Source of the DNA: a bacterium
GTDB lineage: Bacteria; Krumholzibacteriota; Krumholzibacteriia; JACNKJ01
Assembly: GCA_024231955.1 (NCBI GenBank)
Contig: JAAEPZ010000253.1
Location: 372,001-436,000, forward strand
Direction: 5' to 3'
Length of the DNA: 64,000 bases
Shown: positions 52,712-61,923 of the stretch, piece after piece
Layout of the letters: every line of letters starts with the position of its first letter
Numbering within the stretch: the stretch's first letter is position 1
Program-made: the position numbers and the translations under genes
The notes under the pieces: generated by a model
Database searches by the model: none
Seen by the model: only the letters and a program-made list of their open reading frames with translations
What the model was told of the DNA's origin: nothing

Positions 52712-53415
52712 AGCCCCAACGCCTCCCGTTGCATATTGATGATGATCGCATTCCCCGTCGCCGCCAGATCCAGCATCGCCTGCAGCTCCTCGGGGCTGAA
52801 GCTGTACTCCTCACCCGTCCCCTGCAGCTCCACGAAGAAACCGCGCTCATCCATGACCACATTCATGTCCACGCTGGCGCCGGAATCCTCAATGTAATCC
52901 AGGTCCAGCACGGCGTGGTCATCCACGATCCCCACACTGATAGCGCTGAGCAGACACTCCATCGGGTGCTGCGGCAGATCCAGGGTGGTCAGCGCCTGAT
53001 GCAGGGCCATTGTCGCGCCGATAATCGACGCGGTGCGGGTGCCGCCATCGGCGTCGATGACATCGCAGTCCACGGTCACGCTCCGCTCGCCCAGCAGGTC
53101 GAGCTTCGTCACCGCCCGCAGGCTGCGGCCGATCAACCGCTGTATCTCCATCGTCCGTCCACCGGCGCCCCGACGCTCCCGCCGGATCCTCTCGCCGCTG
53201 CTCCCCGGCAGCATCGAGTACTCGGCCGTGACCCAACCGCGTCCCGTGTCGCGCATCCAGTGCGGCACGTTCTCCTCGATCGTCGCCGAACAGAGCACAC
53301 GCGTATTGCCCAGGCTGATCAGGGCCGAGCCGGCCGTCGCCCTTTGATAGCCGAGTTCGAATTCCAGGGGACGCAACCTGTCGGCCATCCGGCCATCGTG
53401 ACGTGTCACTGCCAT
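52708..53415 (-). CDS. rph: Ribonuclease PH
   Basis: This 235-residue phosphorolytic exoribonuclease trims the 3' ends of tRNA precursors. The family sequence is clear: RPLEFELGYQRATAGSALISLGNTRVLCSATIEE, GWVTAEYSMLPGSSGERIRRERRG (phosphate-binding arginines), CDVIDADGGTRTASIIGA, and LDLDYIEDSGASVDMNVVM. The start at 53415 is preceded by AAGGAGA. The 5' end overlaps the murI stop codon by about ten bases, and the 3' end overlaps rdgB. Confidence 0.95.
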   Translation of the reverse strand: MAVTRHDGRMADRLRPLEFELGYQRATAGSALISLGNTRVLCSATIEENVPHWMRDTGRGWVTAEYSMLPGSSGERIRRERRGAGGRTMEIQRLIGRSLRAVTKLDLLGERSVTVDCDVIDADGGTRTASIIGATMALHQALTTLDLPQHPMECLLSAISVGIVDDHAVLDLDYIEDSGASVDMNVVMDERGFFVELQGTGEEYSFSPEELQAMLDLAATGNAIIINMQREALGL

Positions 53416-54230
53416 GGGTTCTCCTTTGCTTTGTCATATTCAACCAGCGCCACATTCTCGATTCGGCGACCGAGGAACAACTCCCCCGCCTGCCTGAATC
53501 GAGAGGGCATATCGGATACGTAGCATTCCAGTTCGGCGGCGGACTCATCCGCCGATTTCAGATTCAGTTTATCGAGACGGGCCTCGACCTCCCTGGCGGT
53601 CTCCTCCGCGGAATCCACCAGGCGGACATCCTGCCCCATCACCTCGCCGATCAACGGCCGCAACACCGGATAGTGGGTGCAACCGAGCACCAGGGTATCC
53701 ACCCCGGCCTGCTTCACCGGATTGAGGTACTCCTCGGCCGTGAGTCGGGTGGCGGGGTGCATGAGCCAGCCCTCCTCGGCCAGCGGCACGAACAGCGGGC
53801 ACTCCCGGCTCACCACCGACAGCCCCCCCTTGCACTCGCGCAACGCGGCGTTGTAGGCCCCGCTCTGTATCGTCCCGGGCGTACCGATCACACCGACGAT
53901 GCCCGTTCTGGTGGCGGCGGCTGCAGCGCGCGCACCCGGTTCGATCACACCGATCACGGGGATATCCAGCAGCTCCTGCAGCTCCTCGAGCGCCAGCGCG
54001 GAGGCGGTGTTGCAGGCCACGACCATCAGCTTGAGCCCCTTGGTGAGCAGGAACTCCGAGTTCTGCCGCGCGAAACGGCGCACCGTCTGCGCGCTCTTGG
54101 TGCCGTAGGGCACCCTGGCCGAATCGCCGAAATAGACAAGCCGCTCGCCCGGCAGACGCTCGGCCACGGCCCGCACAACGGTCAGGCCGCCCAGCCCCGA
54201 ATCCCAGATCCCAATGGCCCTCGTGTCCAT
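53406..54230 (-). CDS. murI: Glutamate racemase
   Basis: This 274-residue enzyme makes D-glutamate for peptidoglycan. It has IGIWDSGLGGLTV with the substrate Ser and Asp, VYFGDSARVPYG, the first catalytic Cys in VACNTASA, and the second in LGCTHYPVL. It follows the GerM-domain lipoprotein gene by nine bases and overlaps rph, so cell-wall and RNA-processing genes share a transcript. Confidence 0.94.
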   Translation of the reverse strand: MDTRAIGIWDSGLGGLTVVRAVAERLPGERLVYFGDSARVPYGTKSAQTVRRFARQNSEFLLTKGLKLMVVACNTASALALEELQELLDIPVIGVIEPGARAAAAATRTGIVGVIGTPGTIQSGAYNAALRECKGGLSVVSRECPLFVPLAEEGWLMHPATRLTAEEYLNPVKQAGVDTLVLGCTHYPVLRPLIGEVMGQDVRLVDSAEETAREVEARLDKLNLKSADESAAELECYVSDMPSRFRQAGELFLGRRIENVALVEYDKAKENPWQ

Positions 54231-54239
54231 AACCCTCCC

Positions 54240-54776
54240 CTATTCCGTGTCGCCACCCAGGGGCAGCGCACGGGCTATGTTGAGATGGCCGCCCAGCGTC
54301 TCGGTCGCCGCGCCACCGACAAGAATCCGCAGGTGACGCACGGCGGGGAAATTGACCCGCAGCACCCGTTTGAGCGCCTCCAGAGCGATCCGCTCCTCCA
54401 CACTGCCGGCGCGGATCAGCAGCTGCACCGTGACCGGGTTGAAGTCCAGCGTCAGCACGCCGCTCCGCTCCTCCAGGAAGATGTGCTCCAGGCTCGCTCC
54501 AGGCGGGAAGGCGCGCCCCAGGCCCCGCTCAGGCCCGTGCAGCAGCTCCTCCAGCACGCGGGCTATGCGATCGGCCGGGTCCTCCTGCAGCTCGATCACC
54601 CGCAACTCCTCCTGCCAGGTGGGTTCCAGCCCCCCCTCGGCGAAGAACAGCACTACGGTTTGCGAACCGTACCCCTCCCAGGTATCGGTCTCTGCGGGCA
54701 CAGGCGACTCGGTCTCATCGACCGGCAGGCAGGAGAGGAGGAGGAGCAACGGTAAAAGCGGCAGCAGGCGTTTCAT
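54240..54776 (-). CDS. GerM-domain lipoprotein
   Basis: 178 residues from the ATG at 54776. The signal peptide KRLLPLLPLLLLLSC ends in a lipobox Cys. The GerMN domain follows: TVVLFFAEGGLEPTWQEELRVI, ARVLEELLHGPE, FPPGASLEHIFLEERSGVLTLDFN and RIALEALKRVLRVNFPAVRHLRILVGG. GerM domains are found in spore-germination and cell-envelope proteins and often sit beside N-acetylmuramoyl-L-alanine amidase, as here (overlap of four bases). A role in envelope remodelling is likely. Nothing suggests sporulation. Confidence 0.82.
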   Translation of the reverse strand: MKRLLPLLPLLLLLSCLPVDETESPVPAETDTWEGYGSQTVVLFFAEGGLEPTWQEELRVIELQEDPADRIARVLEELLHGPERGLGRAFPPGASLEHIFLEERSGVLTLDFNPVTVQLLIRAGSVEERIALEALKRVLRVNFPAVRHLRILVGGAATETLGGHLNIARALPLGGDTE

Positions 54777-56305
54777 CGCTCGCCCCCCCACTGTCGTGCG
54801 CGGTAGGCCAGCGCCTGCGCGAGAATCTTCAGCCGCTTGTCGCGAACGATGCGATCATCCCAGGCCGCCCTGTCCGACGCGCTGTCCAGGTTGCCCAGTT
54901 CAAGCAGCAGAGCGGGCATATCGAGTCCCTCCAGAGTAGCGGTATTCTCCCGTCGGATCCCCTGCTGCGGCCACTCGGTGAGGACATCCAGCGCGCGCTG
55001 CAGCCCAACGGCCAGTTCGAGACTGCTCTCCAGATGCTCCCCCTGCGCCGACTCCCATGGAATCAGGCTCTCCTTGCCCCGCAGCGAACGGTCCGCCTCC
55101 TGGATCATGATCTCCAGACCGGGCGCACCTGTCGCCCCCCGTCGTGTAAAGTGGAGCGACAGGTACAGATCGCCCCTGGCGACATTCGCCGCCTGCACCC
55201 GATCCGATGCGCGCCGCTCCCGATCCTCACGACGGGTCCAGAGCACCTGGAACCCCTCTTCGATCAAAAACGACTCCAGGCGGCTGGCGATGCGCAGATT
55301 CCAGTCCTTCTCCATCTGACGACCGGCCACGGCCCCCGTGTCCGCCCCACCGTGGCCCGGATCCAGGATTATCCGCCGCAGCACCCGATCCGATTCGGGG
55401 ATATCCCCGGGCAGACGCTCGACCAGTTCCCGCTCGAAATCGGGTTCGGCCAGACCGGGATCTGCGGGCAGCTCCATGGTCAGCGCCCAGGTCAACGCCT
55501 CCGCATCGCCGGCGGAGCGCACCTGTCCCAGAGCGCGATGGAAGTAGAGTTCGATATCCACCCCGTCCTTGCGGGGCAGCAGACGCAACGAATCGAGCGG
55601 AGCCCGCCCCGGCACGCGGCGCCAGTTGAAATCGGCAAAACGGCCATCGTCGAAACTCAGACGCAGGGCCGAATCGGACAACCGCTCCACGGTCGGCGTC
55701 AGCGGCTCGGAGAGCTGGAAGACGCCCCGCAACAGCTCGCCCTGGAAGATCCAGTCGACACTGTGCACGTTCACCGCCCGCAGCCCACCTACCAGGCGGA
55801 GCGCGTTGGGGTCGAGTCTGAGCGGGAGTTCGGGGAATTCGTCCAGCAGCACGGGCCAGAAGGTCAGCGGGAGGTAGAAACGTCCCCCGGCGATACGGCA
55901 GCGACCTCCGAGATGACGGGCGCGCCCGTCGTAGAAAGCCCAGTGGGAGCCGTCGATCAGCTTCACGCGATGGCCGTCCACCCCGAGCACCACCTTGCGG
56001 GTGATGGGATCGAAGAAGCGGCTGGCCTTGAGGATCTGGGTGGCGTCCCAGAGATCGAGATAGGACTCGTTGTTGTCGCCGAAGCGATAGAGCAGAAAGC
56101 TGCGCGAGGCCCGACCCTGACCGGGCAGGAACTCCAGCGCCTCGACCGACAGCGCCGGTGTGAGCTCCGCCGGGGTGGCCGTGTCGCCGGTTTTGCCCAC
56201 GGACTGAGCCCGGGTGCCCGGTGTGCCGCCGCCGGTGGGCGGGAGCAGCAGGAGAGCCGTCAACGACAGGACGGCCAGGATGCGCGCCAAGCGGATCGCA
56301 ATCAC
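54773..56305 (-). CDS. N-acetylmuramoyl-L-alanine amidase (Amidase_3) with N-terminal AMIN-like part
   Basis: 510 residues from a GTG at 56305 that overlaps the smpB stop by four bases. A signal peptide (LARILAVLSLTALLLLPP) leads to a copper-amine-oxidase-N/AMIN-like region (about 60-300) and the catalytic Amidase_3 domain: LDPGHGGADTGAV with the first zinc His, MEKDWNL with Glu, and SLHFT with the second zinc His, then PALLLELGNLDS near the end. It should cleave the amide bond between MurNAc and the stem peptide in daughter-cell separation. A longer frame inside smpB (to 56422) is not needed. Confidence 0.88.
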   Translation of the reverse strand: MIAIRLARILAVLSLTALLLLPPTGGGTPGTRAQSVGKTGDTATPAELTPALSVEALEFLPGQGRASRSFLLYRFGDNNESYLDLWDATQILKASRFFDPITRKVVLGVDGHRVKLIDGSHWAFYDGRARHLGGRCRIAGGRFYLPLTFWPVLLDEFPELPLRLDPNALRLVGGLRAVNVHSVDWIFQGELLRGVFQLSEPLTPTVERLSDSALRLSFDDGRFADFNWRRVPGRAPLDSLRLLPRKDGVDIELYFHRALGQVRSAGDAEALTWALTMELPADPGLAEPDFERELVERLPGDIPESDRVLRRIILDPGHGGADTGAVAGRQMEKDWNLRIASRLESFLIEEGFQVLWTRREDRERRASDRVQAANVARGDLYLSLHFTRRGATGAPGLEIMIQEADRSLRGKESLIPWESAQGEHLESSLELAVGLQRALDVLTEWPQQGIRRENTATLEGLDMPALLLELGNLDSASDRAAWDDRIVRDKRLKILAQALAYRARQWGGER

Positions 56306-56763
56306 TCCCTGTCCCCCCTGCGAGCTCGGGCCAGAGAGCGGGCGGCGTCGCGCTCCGCAATCGCCTGCCGTTTGTCGTATTTGCGTTTGCCCTGAGCCAG
56401 CGCGATCTCGATCTTGGCCCAACCACCCTTGAAGTACATTTTAGTGGGTACCAGAGTGCACCCCTTGTCCCTGATCTTTGTGATCAGCCGCTTGACCTCC
56501 CTGGCGTTCAGGAGAAGTTTGCGCCGGCGCTCCGGATCATGGGCATGAGTCGAGCCCTGGTCATAGGGGCTGATATGCAGCCCGATGAGCCAGATCTCGC
56601 CCTCCTCGATACCGGCGTAGGCATCCTTGATATTGGCCTGTCCTGCCCGCAGGCTCTTCACCTCGGTACCGGTCAGCACCAGCCCCGCCTCGAACCGTTC
56701 GAGGAGATGATAATCGTACCGGGCCTTCCGGTTTACGCAGATTGTCTTGGTGCCGTCAGCCAT
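56302..56763 (-). CDS. smpB: SsrA-binding protein SmpB
   Basis: This 153-residue protein binds tmRNA and delivers it to stalled ribosomes. It begins MADGTKTICVNRKARYDYHLLERFEAGLVLTGTEVKSLR, continues ANIKDAYAG, HISPYDQGSTHAHDPERRRKLLLN, and ends in the basic KRKYDKRQAIAERDA tail that enters the mRNA channel. The open frame extends to 57096 across tRNA-Leu, but only the ATG at 56763 gives the family N-terminus. Confidence 0.95.
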   Translation of the reverse strand: MADGTKTICVNRKARYDYHLLERFEAGLVLTGTEVKSLRAGQANIKDAYAGIEEGEIWLIGLHISPYDQGSTHAHDPERRRKLLLNAREVKRLITKIRDKGCTLVPTKMYFKGGWAKIEIALAQGKRKYDKRQAIAERDAARSLARARRGDRE

Positions 56764-56957
56764 ATCCCGAACCTTACTCGCCCACAGGGGCGTTTTTACA
56801 GTCATCCCGAACTGCCGCAAGCTAACACCGGCCCCGGATCGGTTCAAGTAAAAGGCCCTCCATATACAGCAAACGGATGCTTTCGGGCCTTCAGGGCGAC
56901 AAAGAGCAGTGGAGGCTCTTGACAGATCGCCCCTCCCTGAATAACCTGCTCTGCAAC

Positions 56958-57041
56958 GCCGAAGTGGTGGAATTGGTAGACGCGCTACGTTCAGGTCGTA
57001 GTGAGGGAAACCTCGTGGGAGTTCGAGTCTCCCCTTCGGCA
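56958..57041 (+). tRNA. tRNA-Leu (anticodon CAG)
   Basis: The class II tRNA has a long variable arm: acceptor GCCGAAG with CTTCGGC, anticodon loop TTCAGGT giving CAG between CTACG and CGTAG, and T loop TTCGAGT. A CC follows the discriminator A. Confidence 0.92.
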
Positions 57042-57046
57042 CCGAA

Positions 57047-57075
57047 AGGCAGCTTCCCCTGGAAGCTGCCTTTTT
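57047..57075 (+). terminator. Terminator after tRNA-Leu
   Basis: AGGCAGCTTCC and GGAAGCTGCC pair around a short CCT loop and are followed by TTTTT. It ends 39 bases before the ATG of the next gene. Confidence 0.85.
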
Positions 57076-57113
57076 GTATGATGCGGGAAATTGCACAACT
57101 CCAAGGAGAGCTC

Positions 57114-59987
57114 ATGCGTATTTCCATCCGTATCATCATATCGATTATTGTCATGCTGGCCGTCGATTCCGGCCAGGCGCAGGAGATTCTCCCCGATTCA
57201 CTGCTCCTCCCCGGCCTCGAGGCCGCCGGTCTCCGACCGGAGGAGTTGAGCTGCTTCCCGGAAACCAACAAGCGGGACACCTTCCGTCTCCCCATCGTCG
57301 ACAGCCTCATGACCCACCCCGCCGACAGCGACCGTCTCCTCGCGCCGCTCTTCGACGACCTGATCGAACCGGCGCCAGAGACCGACCCCTTCGGCGCGCC
57401 GGAGCTGTCGCTGCTCTCACGCATCCCGACCTGGCTCCACTCCGCGGACGCCCCCCCCGCACCCCTGGATTGGGAAGAGAGTCGATTCCGTCTGCTGGAG
57501 GAGCTGGGGGAAGCACCCGACCTCCCGGAGCGGTATCTCCATAATCTGATCCCCACCCTCGTCCGGCAGCGAGCTTCCGCGTTGCGGGACTTGACCGCCG
57601 GGGAGCTTGAGCTGCTGCTTGCCGAGAGTGCGAAGATACTGGAGGAGGATGAGGACACCAGCCGGATCTATGATCCCCTGACCCTGCGCCGAATCGAGAT
57701 GGAGGCGGAGGAGCGCTCCCTGGCCCTCATGGCCCTCTGGGAGAAGGTCAATCTGGCCAGTCTCTACCACGCCAACTACACCTATGTGCGCGACCTGCTG
57801 TTCTATGCGCATATCCTCTACCTCGAGGGTTTCGTTGAGGCCGAATCCCCCCCGGAGCTCACCTATCCCGACGGCTTCACCTTCCCCGACGGCAGCACGG
57901 CCAGCGGCCCCCTGTATTACGCCCGCGCCTCCGACTACGGCAATCTGGTCATCGGCGCAGCCGCCGACAACATCTACACCGGCGATTTCTCCTTCATCCT
58001 CGATCTTGCCGGTGACGACACCTACAGCCTTAAAGCCCCCTGGCCCCATGCCGGCATCGACCTGACCACCACTCTCCGCGGTTTCCGCTGCCTGCTCGAT
58101 ATCGCCGGCAATGATCTCTACGAGGGTCTGGAGTCGGGCGGACTGGCCGGCGCCTACTTCGGGGCGTCGCTGCTTGTCGACCGGACGGGTGACGACATCT
58201 ACCGCGCGACCTCCTTCGACCTGGGTTGCGGCTGGTTCGGTCTGGGGGTGCTGGCCGATCAGGCGGGCGACGACTACTACTACGGCGACACGGCCGTAAT
58301 CGGCGCCGGCGGCCTCGGCGTGGGGCTGTTGCTTGATGACGAGGGGATGGACGTCTACCGCTCCCACCTCTATTCCCAGGGATTCGGGTATGTCGGCGGC
58401 AGCGGCCTGCTGCTCGATCGGGGGGGCAACGACCTCTACGCGGTCACCCCCAAGTACACCGACATCCTCCGCTACGAGGATCACTCGCTGACCCTGTCCC
58501 AGGGGTTCGCAATCGGCGCACGGCCCGACTACTCGGGCGGCATCGGCATCCTGGATGACGGAGGAACAGGCAACGACGCCTACTTCGCCGACATCTACGG
58601 CCAGGGGAGCGCCTACTGGTACTCTCTCGGCCTGCTGCGCGACCACGGGGGCAACGACCGCTACGAGGCCTACCAGTACAGCCAGGGCGCGGGGATCCAT
58701 CTGGCCGTGGGGATGCTCCTCGACGATGGCGGGGACGACAGCTACTCGGGTCACGGCGTCGGCCAGGGCTGCGGTCACGATCTGGCCTTCGGCCTGCTGC
58801 GGGACTGCGACGGCAACGACCTGTACTCCTGCGCCGATCTCTCCCTGGGGGCCGGCAGCGCCAACGGTATCGGCGTGCTTCTCGACGGCTCCGGCCTGGA
58901 CGGCTATCTGACCAAGGGGATCAAGGCTCCCGGTTACGGCAACCCTCGCCGCAACTTCGGCAGCGTCGGTCTGCTGGTGGACGGCAGCGGCGAGGACTGG
59001 GTGTCGCGCCCCGTTGCGACCGGGGAGCGGATCTACTCCACCCTCGGCGTTTTCAAGGACATGGATTATCCGCAAGAGGGTCCCGTGTGGGATCCCGGTC
59101 CGGCCATCCCCTTCCGCGACAGCACCTACACCTGGTCCGAGTATTTCCTGCTGGCCGGTTCGGGGGAGCCCCGCTTCCGGGAGTGGCAGGAAAAGGGGAT
59201 GGAGGTGCTCTCGGCCAACCCCGACGGTGCGATTGAGGAGTTGATCGGTTTCTTCGACACGCGCAGCGCCAGGCAGCGTCACCGTCTCAAGGATATCATG
59301 CGGGCCATCGGCAAGCCTGCGGTGGAGCCGCTCAGGGAGGTGCTGCGCCGCGGTCCCGAAAGTCACCGCGGCATGGCCGTCTGGTGCCTGGAGAATATCG
59401 GTGACGGTCGGGCCTATCCGGAGCTGTTGAGCATCCTGAACAACCCGCGCCACTATCGTGACGAGGTTGCGGTGCTGTCGGCCATGGCCCGTCTGCAGGA
59501 TCTGTCGCAGGAGCAGTTGGCCGAACTGGAGGAGATCTGCGAGAAGTTGGCCGCACGGCCCGGCAGTCACCCCTTCGTGCTCAAGGAGGTGGCGTTCCTG
59601 CTCCGGAGGCAGCCGATCGGCAGCAGCCGGCTGCTGCTCGAACTGGCTACTGCCGATCACTACGCACCGCGCTGGGTTGCGGCTACCGCACTCGGCGAGC
59701 GGGAGGGATGGGGCGGCGCCTTGAAGTCCGTCTGGCGCGATGCTTGCGCCGACCCGAATCTCGACAAACTGCTCAACCTGTGCCCTCTCCTGCCCCATCG
59801 TCCGGCCCGCGAGGTCAGGGCGCGAATCAGAGGTGTGTTCACCTCACGACATGGCGACAGTCGCCGTCTGCGCGGCGCTCTCTTGCGTGCATTGCTTGCC
59901 CACCCGCACGGCGACGGGATCGTGCTGGGCGATATTCTTGACTCTCTGAGCGCTGAACAGCCGGGGATCTTATCAACTTTGGAATAG
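57114..59987 (+). CDS. Large secreted protein with ten-fold GGNDxY repeats and HEAT-like C-terminus
   Basis: 957 residues from the ATG at 57114 (AAGGAGAG just upstream); the frame stays open further upstream across tRNA-Leu but is not used. A signal peptide (IRIIISIIVMLAVDSGQA) is followed by a helical part. From about nucleotide 57990 to 58920 there are ten or so repeats of about 30-45 residues, each with a G(N/D)D.Y turn, then QGxG and a strand like GIGVLLD. The C-terminal 280 residues are HEAT-like (IEELIGFFDTRSARQRHRLKDIMRAIGKPAVEPL, DGRAYPELLSIL). The repeats suggest a beta-solenoid or beta-roll. I know no function. Confidence 0.7.
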   Translation: MRISIRIIISIIVMLAVDSGQAQEILPDSLLLPGLEAAGLRPEELSCFPETNKRDTFRLPIVDSLMTHPADSDRLLAPLFDDLIEPAPETDPFGAPELSLLSRIPTWLHSADAPPAPLDWEESRFRLLEELGEAPDLPERYLHNLIPTLVRQRASALRDLTAGELELLLAESAKILEEDEDTSRIYDPLTLRRIEMEAEERSLALMALWEKVNLASLYHANYTYVRDLLFYAHILYLEGFVEAESPPELTYPDGFTFPDGSTASGPLYYARASDYGNLVIGAAADNIYTGDFSFILDLAGDDTYSLKAPWPHAGIDLTTTLRGFRCLLDIAGNDLYEGLESGGLAGAYFGASLLVDRTGDDIYRATSFDLGCGWFGLGVLADQAGDDYYYGDTAVIGAGGLGVGLLLDDEGMDVYRSHLYSQGFGYVGGSGLLLDRGGNDLYAVTPKYTDILRYEDHSLTLSQGFAIGARPDYSGGIGILDDGGTGNDAYFADIYGQGSAYWYSLGLLRDHGGNDRYEAYQYSQGAGIHLAVGMLLDDGGDDSYSGHGVGQGCGHDLAFGLLRDCDGNDLYSCADLSLGAGSANGIGVLLDGSGLDGYLTKGIKAPGYGNPRRNFGSVGLLVDGSGEDWVSRPVATGERIYSTLGVFKDMDYPQEGPVWDPGPAIPFRDSTYTWSEYFLLAGSGEPRFREWQEKGMEVLSANPDGAIEELIGFFDTRSARQRHRLKDIMRAIGKPAVEPLREVLRRGPESHRGMAVWCLENIGDGRAYPELLSILNNPRHYRDEVAVLSAMARLQDLSQEQLAELEEICEKLAARPGSHPFVLKEVAFLLRRQPIGSSRLLLELATADHYAPRWVAATALGEREGWGGALKSVWRDACADPNLDKLLNLCPLLPHRPAREVRARIRGVFTSRHGDSRRLRGALLRALLAHPHGDGIVLGDILDSLSAEQPGILSTLE

Positions 59988-60058
59988 TGCTGGTCAATTC
60001 AGCTGTTAAGATCTAGTTTCTATTCGCCGATACGGAGATATCGAGAAAAGGAGCATAT

Positions 60059-60895
60059 ATGCAGGAAGTAGCTTTTGAAGTACTGGCGCCCGATGGATTC
60101 CCTCTGCGCGGAAAGATGAATCTCCCCGATGGAGCCTCGGCTCCGGTTGTGCTGATGGTCCACGGATTCAAGGGATTCATGGATTGGGGCTTCATGCCGC
60201 TTCTTTCCGAACGTCTGGTGGAAGCAGGCATCGCCACCTGTCGTTTCAACATGTCCAGCAGCGGCATCGGCAAGGACGGTGAATCCTACACCGAAAAACG
60301 TCGTTTCGAAACCGCGACCTACAGCCAGGATCTGGAGGAGATCGCCGTTATCGTCGGCCACCTGGTCAAAGGCAAGATACGCGGGGCACACACATTGCCC
60401 GGACAGGTCGGCATCTTCGGGCACAGCCGCGGCGGCGGCATGGCGATACTGGCGGCCCAGTCCGAGTTGCTGATCTCGACCATGGGGCTCTGGGCTCCGA
60501 TCTCCAAGGTGGACCGTTTCTCGGCGGAGGATATTCAAAACTGGCGGCGGGATGGTTTTCTCCGGATCACCAATTCCCGGACCGGCGACACATTCAAGCT
60601 CTCCCACGCCATACTGGAGGATGTCGAGGAGCGGTACGATCAACTGAACATCCTGTCTGCGGCCGCCAATATGGATATCCCCACACTGATCATTCACGGG
60701 GGCAAGGACGAAACCGTCCCCTTCAGTGAGGGCAACATCATCAGCCAGACCATCGGGAAGAATTCGAACGTGATCATCGTTCCCGGCGCCACCCATACTT
60801 TCGGGGCGACACATCCGCTGTCCGACGCGGTACCCGACGACCTGACCACGGCAATTCAATCCACTGTAGAGCACTTCACCGATCAACTACTTTAG
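60059..60895 (+). CDS. Alpha/beta hydrolase
   Basis: 278 residues with the serine hydrolase fold: LMVHGFKGFMDWGF with an oxyanion-side HG, the nucleophile elbow GHSRGGG, a core IPTLIIHGGKDETVPFSEG with the Asp, and the catalytic His in GATHTFGATHP. It resembles dienelactone hydrolase/BAAT-type or YkfA-like proteins, but the substrate cannot be told. No signal peptide, so it is cytoplasmic. An AAGGAG precedes the ATG. Its own terminator lies in the end of queG. Confidence 0.85.
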   Translation: MQEVAFEVLAPDGFPLRGKMNLPDGASAPVVLMVHGFKGFMDWGFMPLLSERLVEAGIATCRFNMSSSGIGKDGESYTEKRRFETATYSQDLEEIAVIVGHLVKGKIRGAHTLPGQVGIFGHSRGGGMAILAAQSELLISTMGLWAPISKVDRFSAEDIQNWRRDGFLRITNSRTGDTFKLSHAILEDVEERYDQLNILSAAANMDIPTLIIHGGKDETVPFSEGNIISQTIGKNSNVIIVPGATHTFGATHPLSDAVPDDLTTAIQSTVEHFTDQLL

Positions 60896-60910
60896 GCGTC
60901 TACCCGTATC

Positions 60911-61921
60911 TCACTCTCCACCTTCCGCATCACAATCCGATGCGGAAGGTGGAGAGTTCTTTTGGCAGATCCGGGCATTGCGCGCCATTCTGTCCACACC
61001 TGCCCGCATCAGCGGCGTACCTGCGAAACGTTTCAGAAACCACGCCCGATCGGCCCGCAAGAATCCACTCAACTCAGGCCTGCTTTGCCCGGGGCGCGGT
61101 TTGAAGTCCGCAACCTCCGTTGCAGGTACCTGCCGATTCCAGGGGCAGGCCTCCTGGCACAGGTCGCAACCGAAAATCCGATCCTCCATCTGCCGACTCT
61201 CCGCAGGACCGATCTCATTGTCTGACTCAATAGTGAGATAGCTGAAGCAGCTGCGAGCATCCAGATTGGTCCCACCTGCGGCATCCTCCGTGAGGGCGCC
61301 GGATGGACAGGCGTCAAGGCAGGCGCGACAGGTGCCGCACCGGTTGGCGACCGGAGCATCCTCGGGCAAGCGAAGATCGGTCAGCAGCGCGCCCAGGAAG
61401 GTCCATGAGCCCAGTTCGCGCTCAATCAGCATCTTGTTGCGACCGATCCAGCCCAGACCCGCTCGCGCGGCCAGGGAGCGCTCAAGCAGGGGAGCGGTAT
61501 CGACGCAGATCCTGGTGTGTTTCGCTCCGAATCGTTCGCGCAGCATTACCGCAGCTTGACGCAAGCGGCCACCCAGGACCTTGTGATAATCCCGTCCGCG
61601 GGCATAGCGACTGACCACACCGGTGCCGGGGGTCGGGTTCGTATCGTCGGCTGGATGGTGGTAGCCCAGCGAAACCAGAATCACACTCTGCGCCTCGGGG
61701 AGGATCTCGCGGGCTGAGCGGCGCACGTTGCGATGCTCCGCCAGGTAGGTCATATCGGCGGCATTGCCGGCAGCCAGCCAGGCCAGATAGCGCTCAAAGT
61801 CGGGGGATTCGTCCGCAGAGGCGAAACCGACCCGGTCGAAACCAACCGCCAGGATAGCCGCCCTCAGTTGATCGATATCGCCAGGTTCACACGCTCCCCC
61901 CTGATCGAACCGCCCGCACAT
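60911..61921 (-). CDS. queG: Epoxyqueuosine reductase
   Basis: This 336-residue enzyme reduces epoxyqueuosine to queuosine in tRNA using cobalamin and two [4Fe-4S] clusters. It has AVGFDRVGFASADESP at the start, SVILVSLGYHHP, a long DTAPLLERSLAARAGLGWIGRNKMLI, the ferredoxin-type clusters CGTCRACLDACPSGAL and CDLCQEACPWN, and W.LKRFAGTPLMRAG near the end. The last 15 residues (SPPSASDCDAEGGE) are encoded by the hydrolase terminator hairpin and look like late, extra tail sequence. Next on the strand upstream is mqnC, two bases away. Confidence 0.92.
   Translation of the reverse strand: MCGRFDQGGACEPGDIDQLRAAILAVGFDRVGFASADESPDFERYLAWLAAGNAADMTYLAEHRNVRRSAREILPEAQSVILVSLGYHHPADDTNPTPGTGVVSRYARGRDYHKVLGGRLRQAAVMLRERFGAKHTRICVDTAPLLERSLAARAGLGWIGRNKMLIERELGSWTFLGALLTDLRLPEDAPVANRCGTCRACLDACPSGALTEDAAGGTNLDARSCFSYLTIESDNEIGPAESRQMEDRIFGCDLCQEACPWNRQVPATEVADFKPRPGQSRPELSGFLRADRAWFLKRFAGTPLMRAGVDRMARNARICQKNSPPSASDCDAEGGE
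60914..60963 (+). terminator. Strong terminator for the hydrolase, inside the 3' end of queG
   Basis: CTCTCCACCTTCCGCATC (60914-60931) and its exact reverse complement (60939-60956) form an 18-base stem with a 7-base loop, followed by TTCTTTT on the plus strand. The same bases encode the last residues of QueG on the minus strand, read through without a T tract, so it should work only for the hydrolase. Confidence 0.85.
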
Positions 61922-61923
61922 TT

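Noticed and set aside
58000..58930. The GGNDxY repeats as RTX toxin repeats
   Set aside because: RTX repeats follow GGxGxDxUx in nine-residue steps; here the spacing is 30-45 residues and no type I secretion genes are near.
57417..59798. A 793-residue open frame on the minus strand opposite the repeat protein
   Set aside because: Its composition mirrors the plus-strand repeats and it has no start context. The plus gene has a signal peptide and a ribosome binding site.
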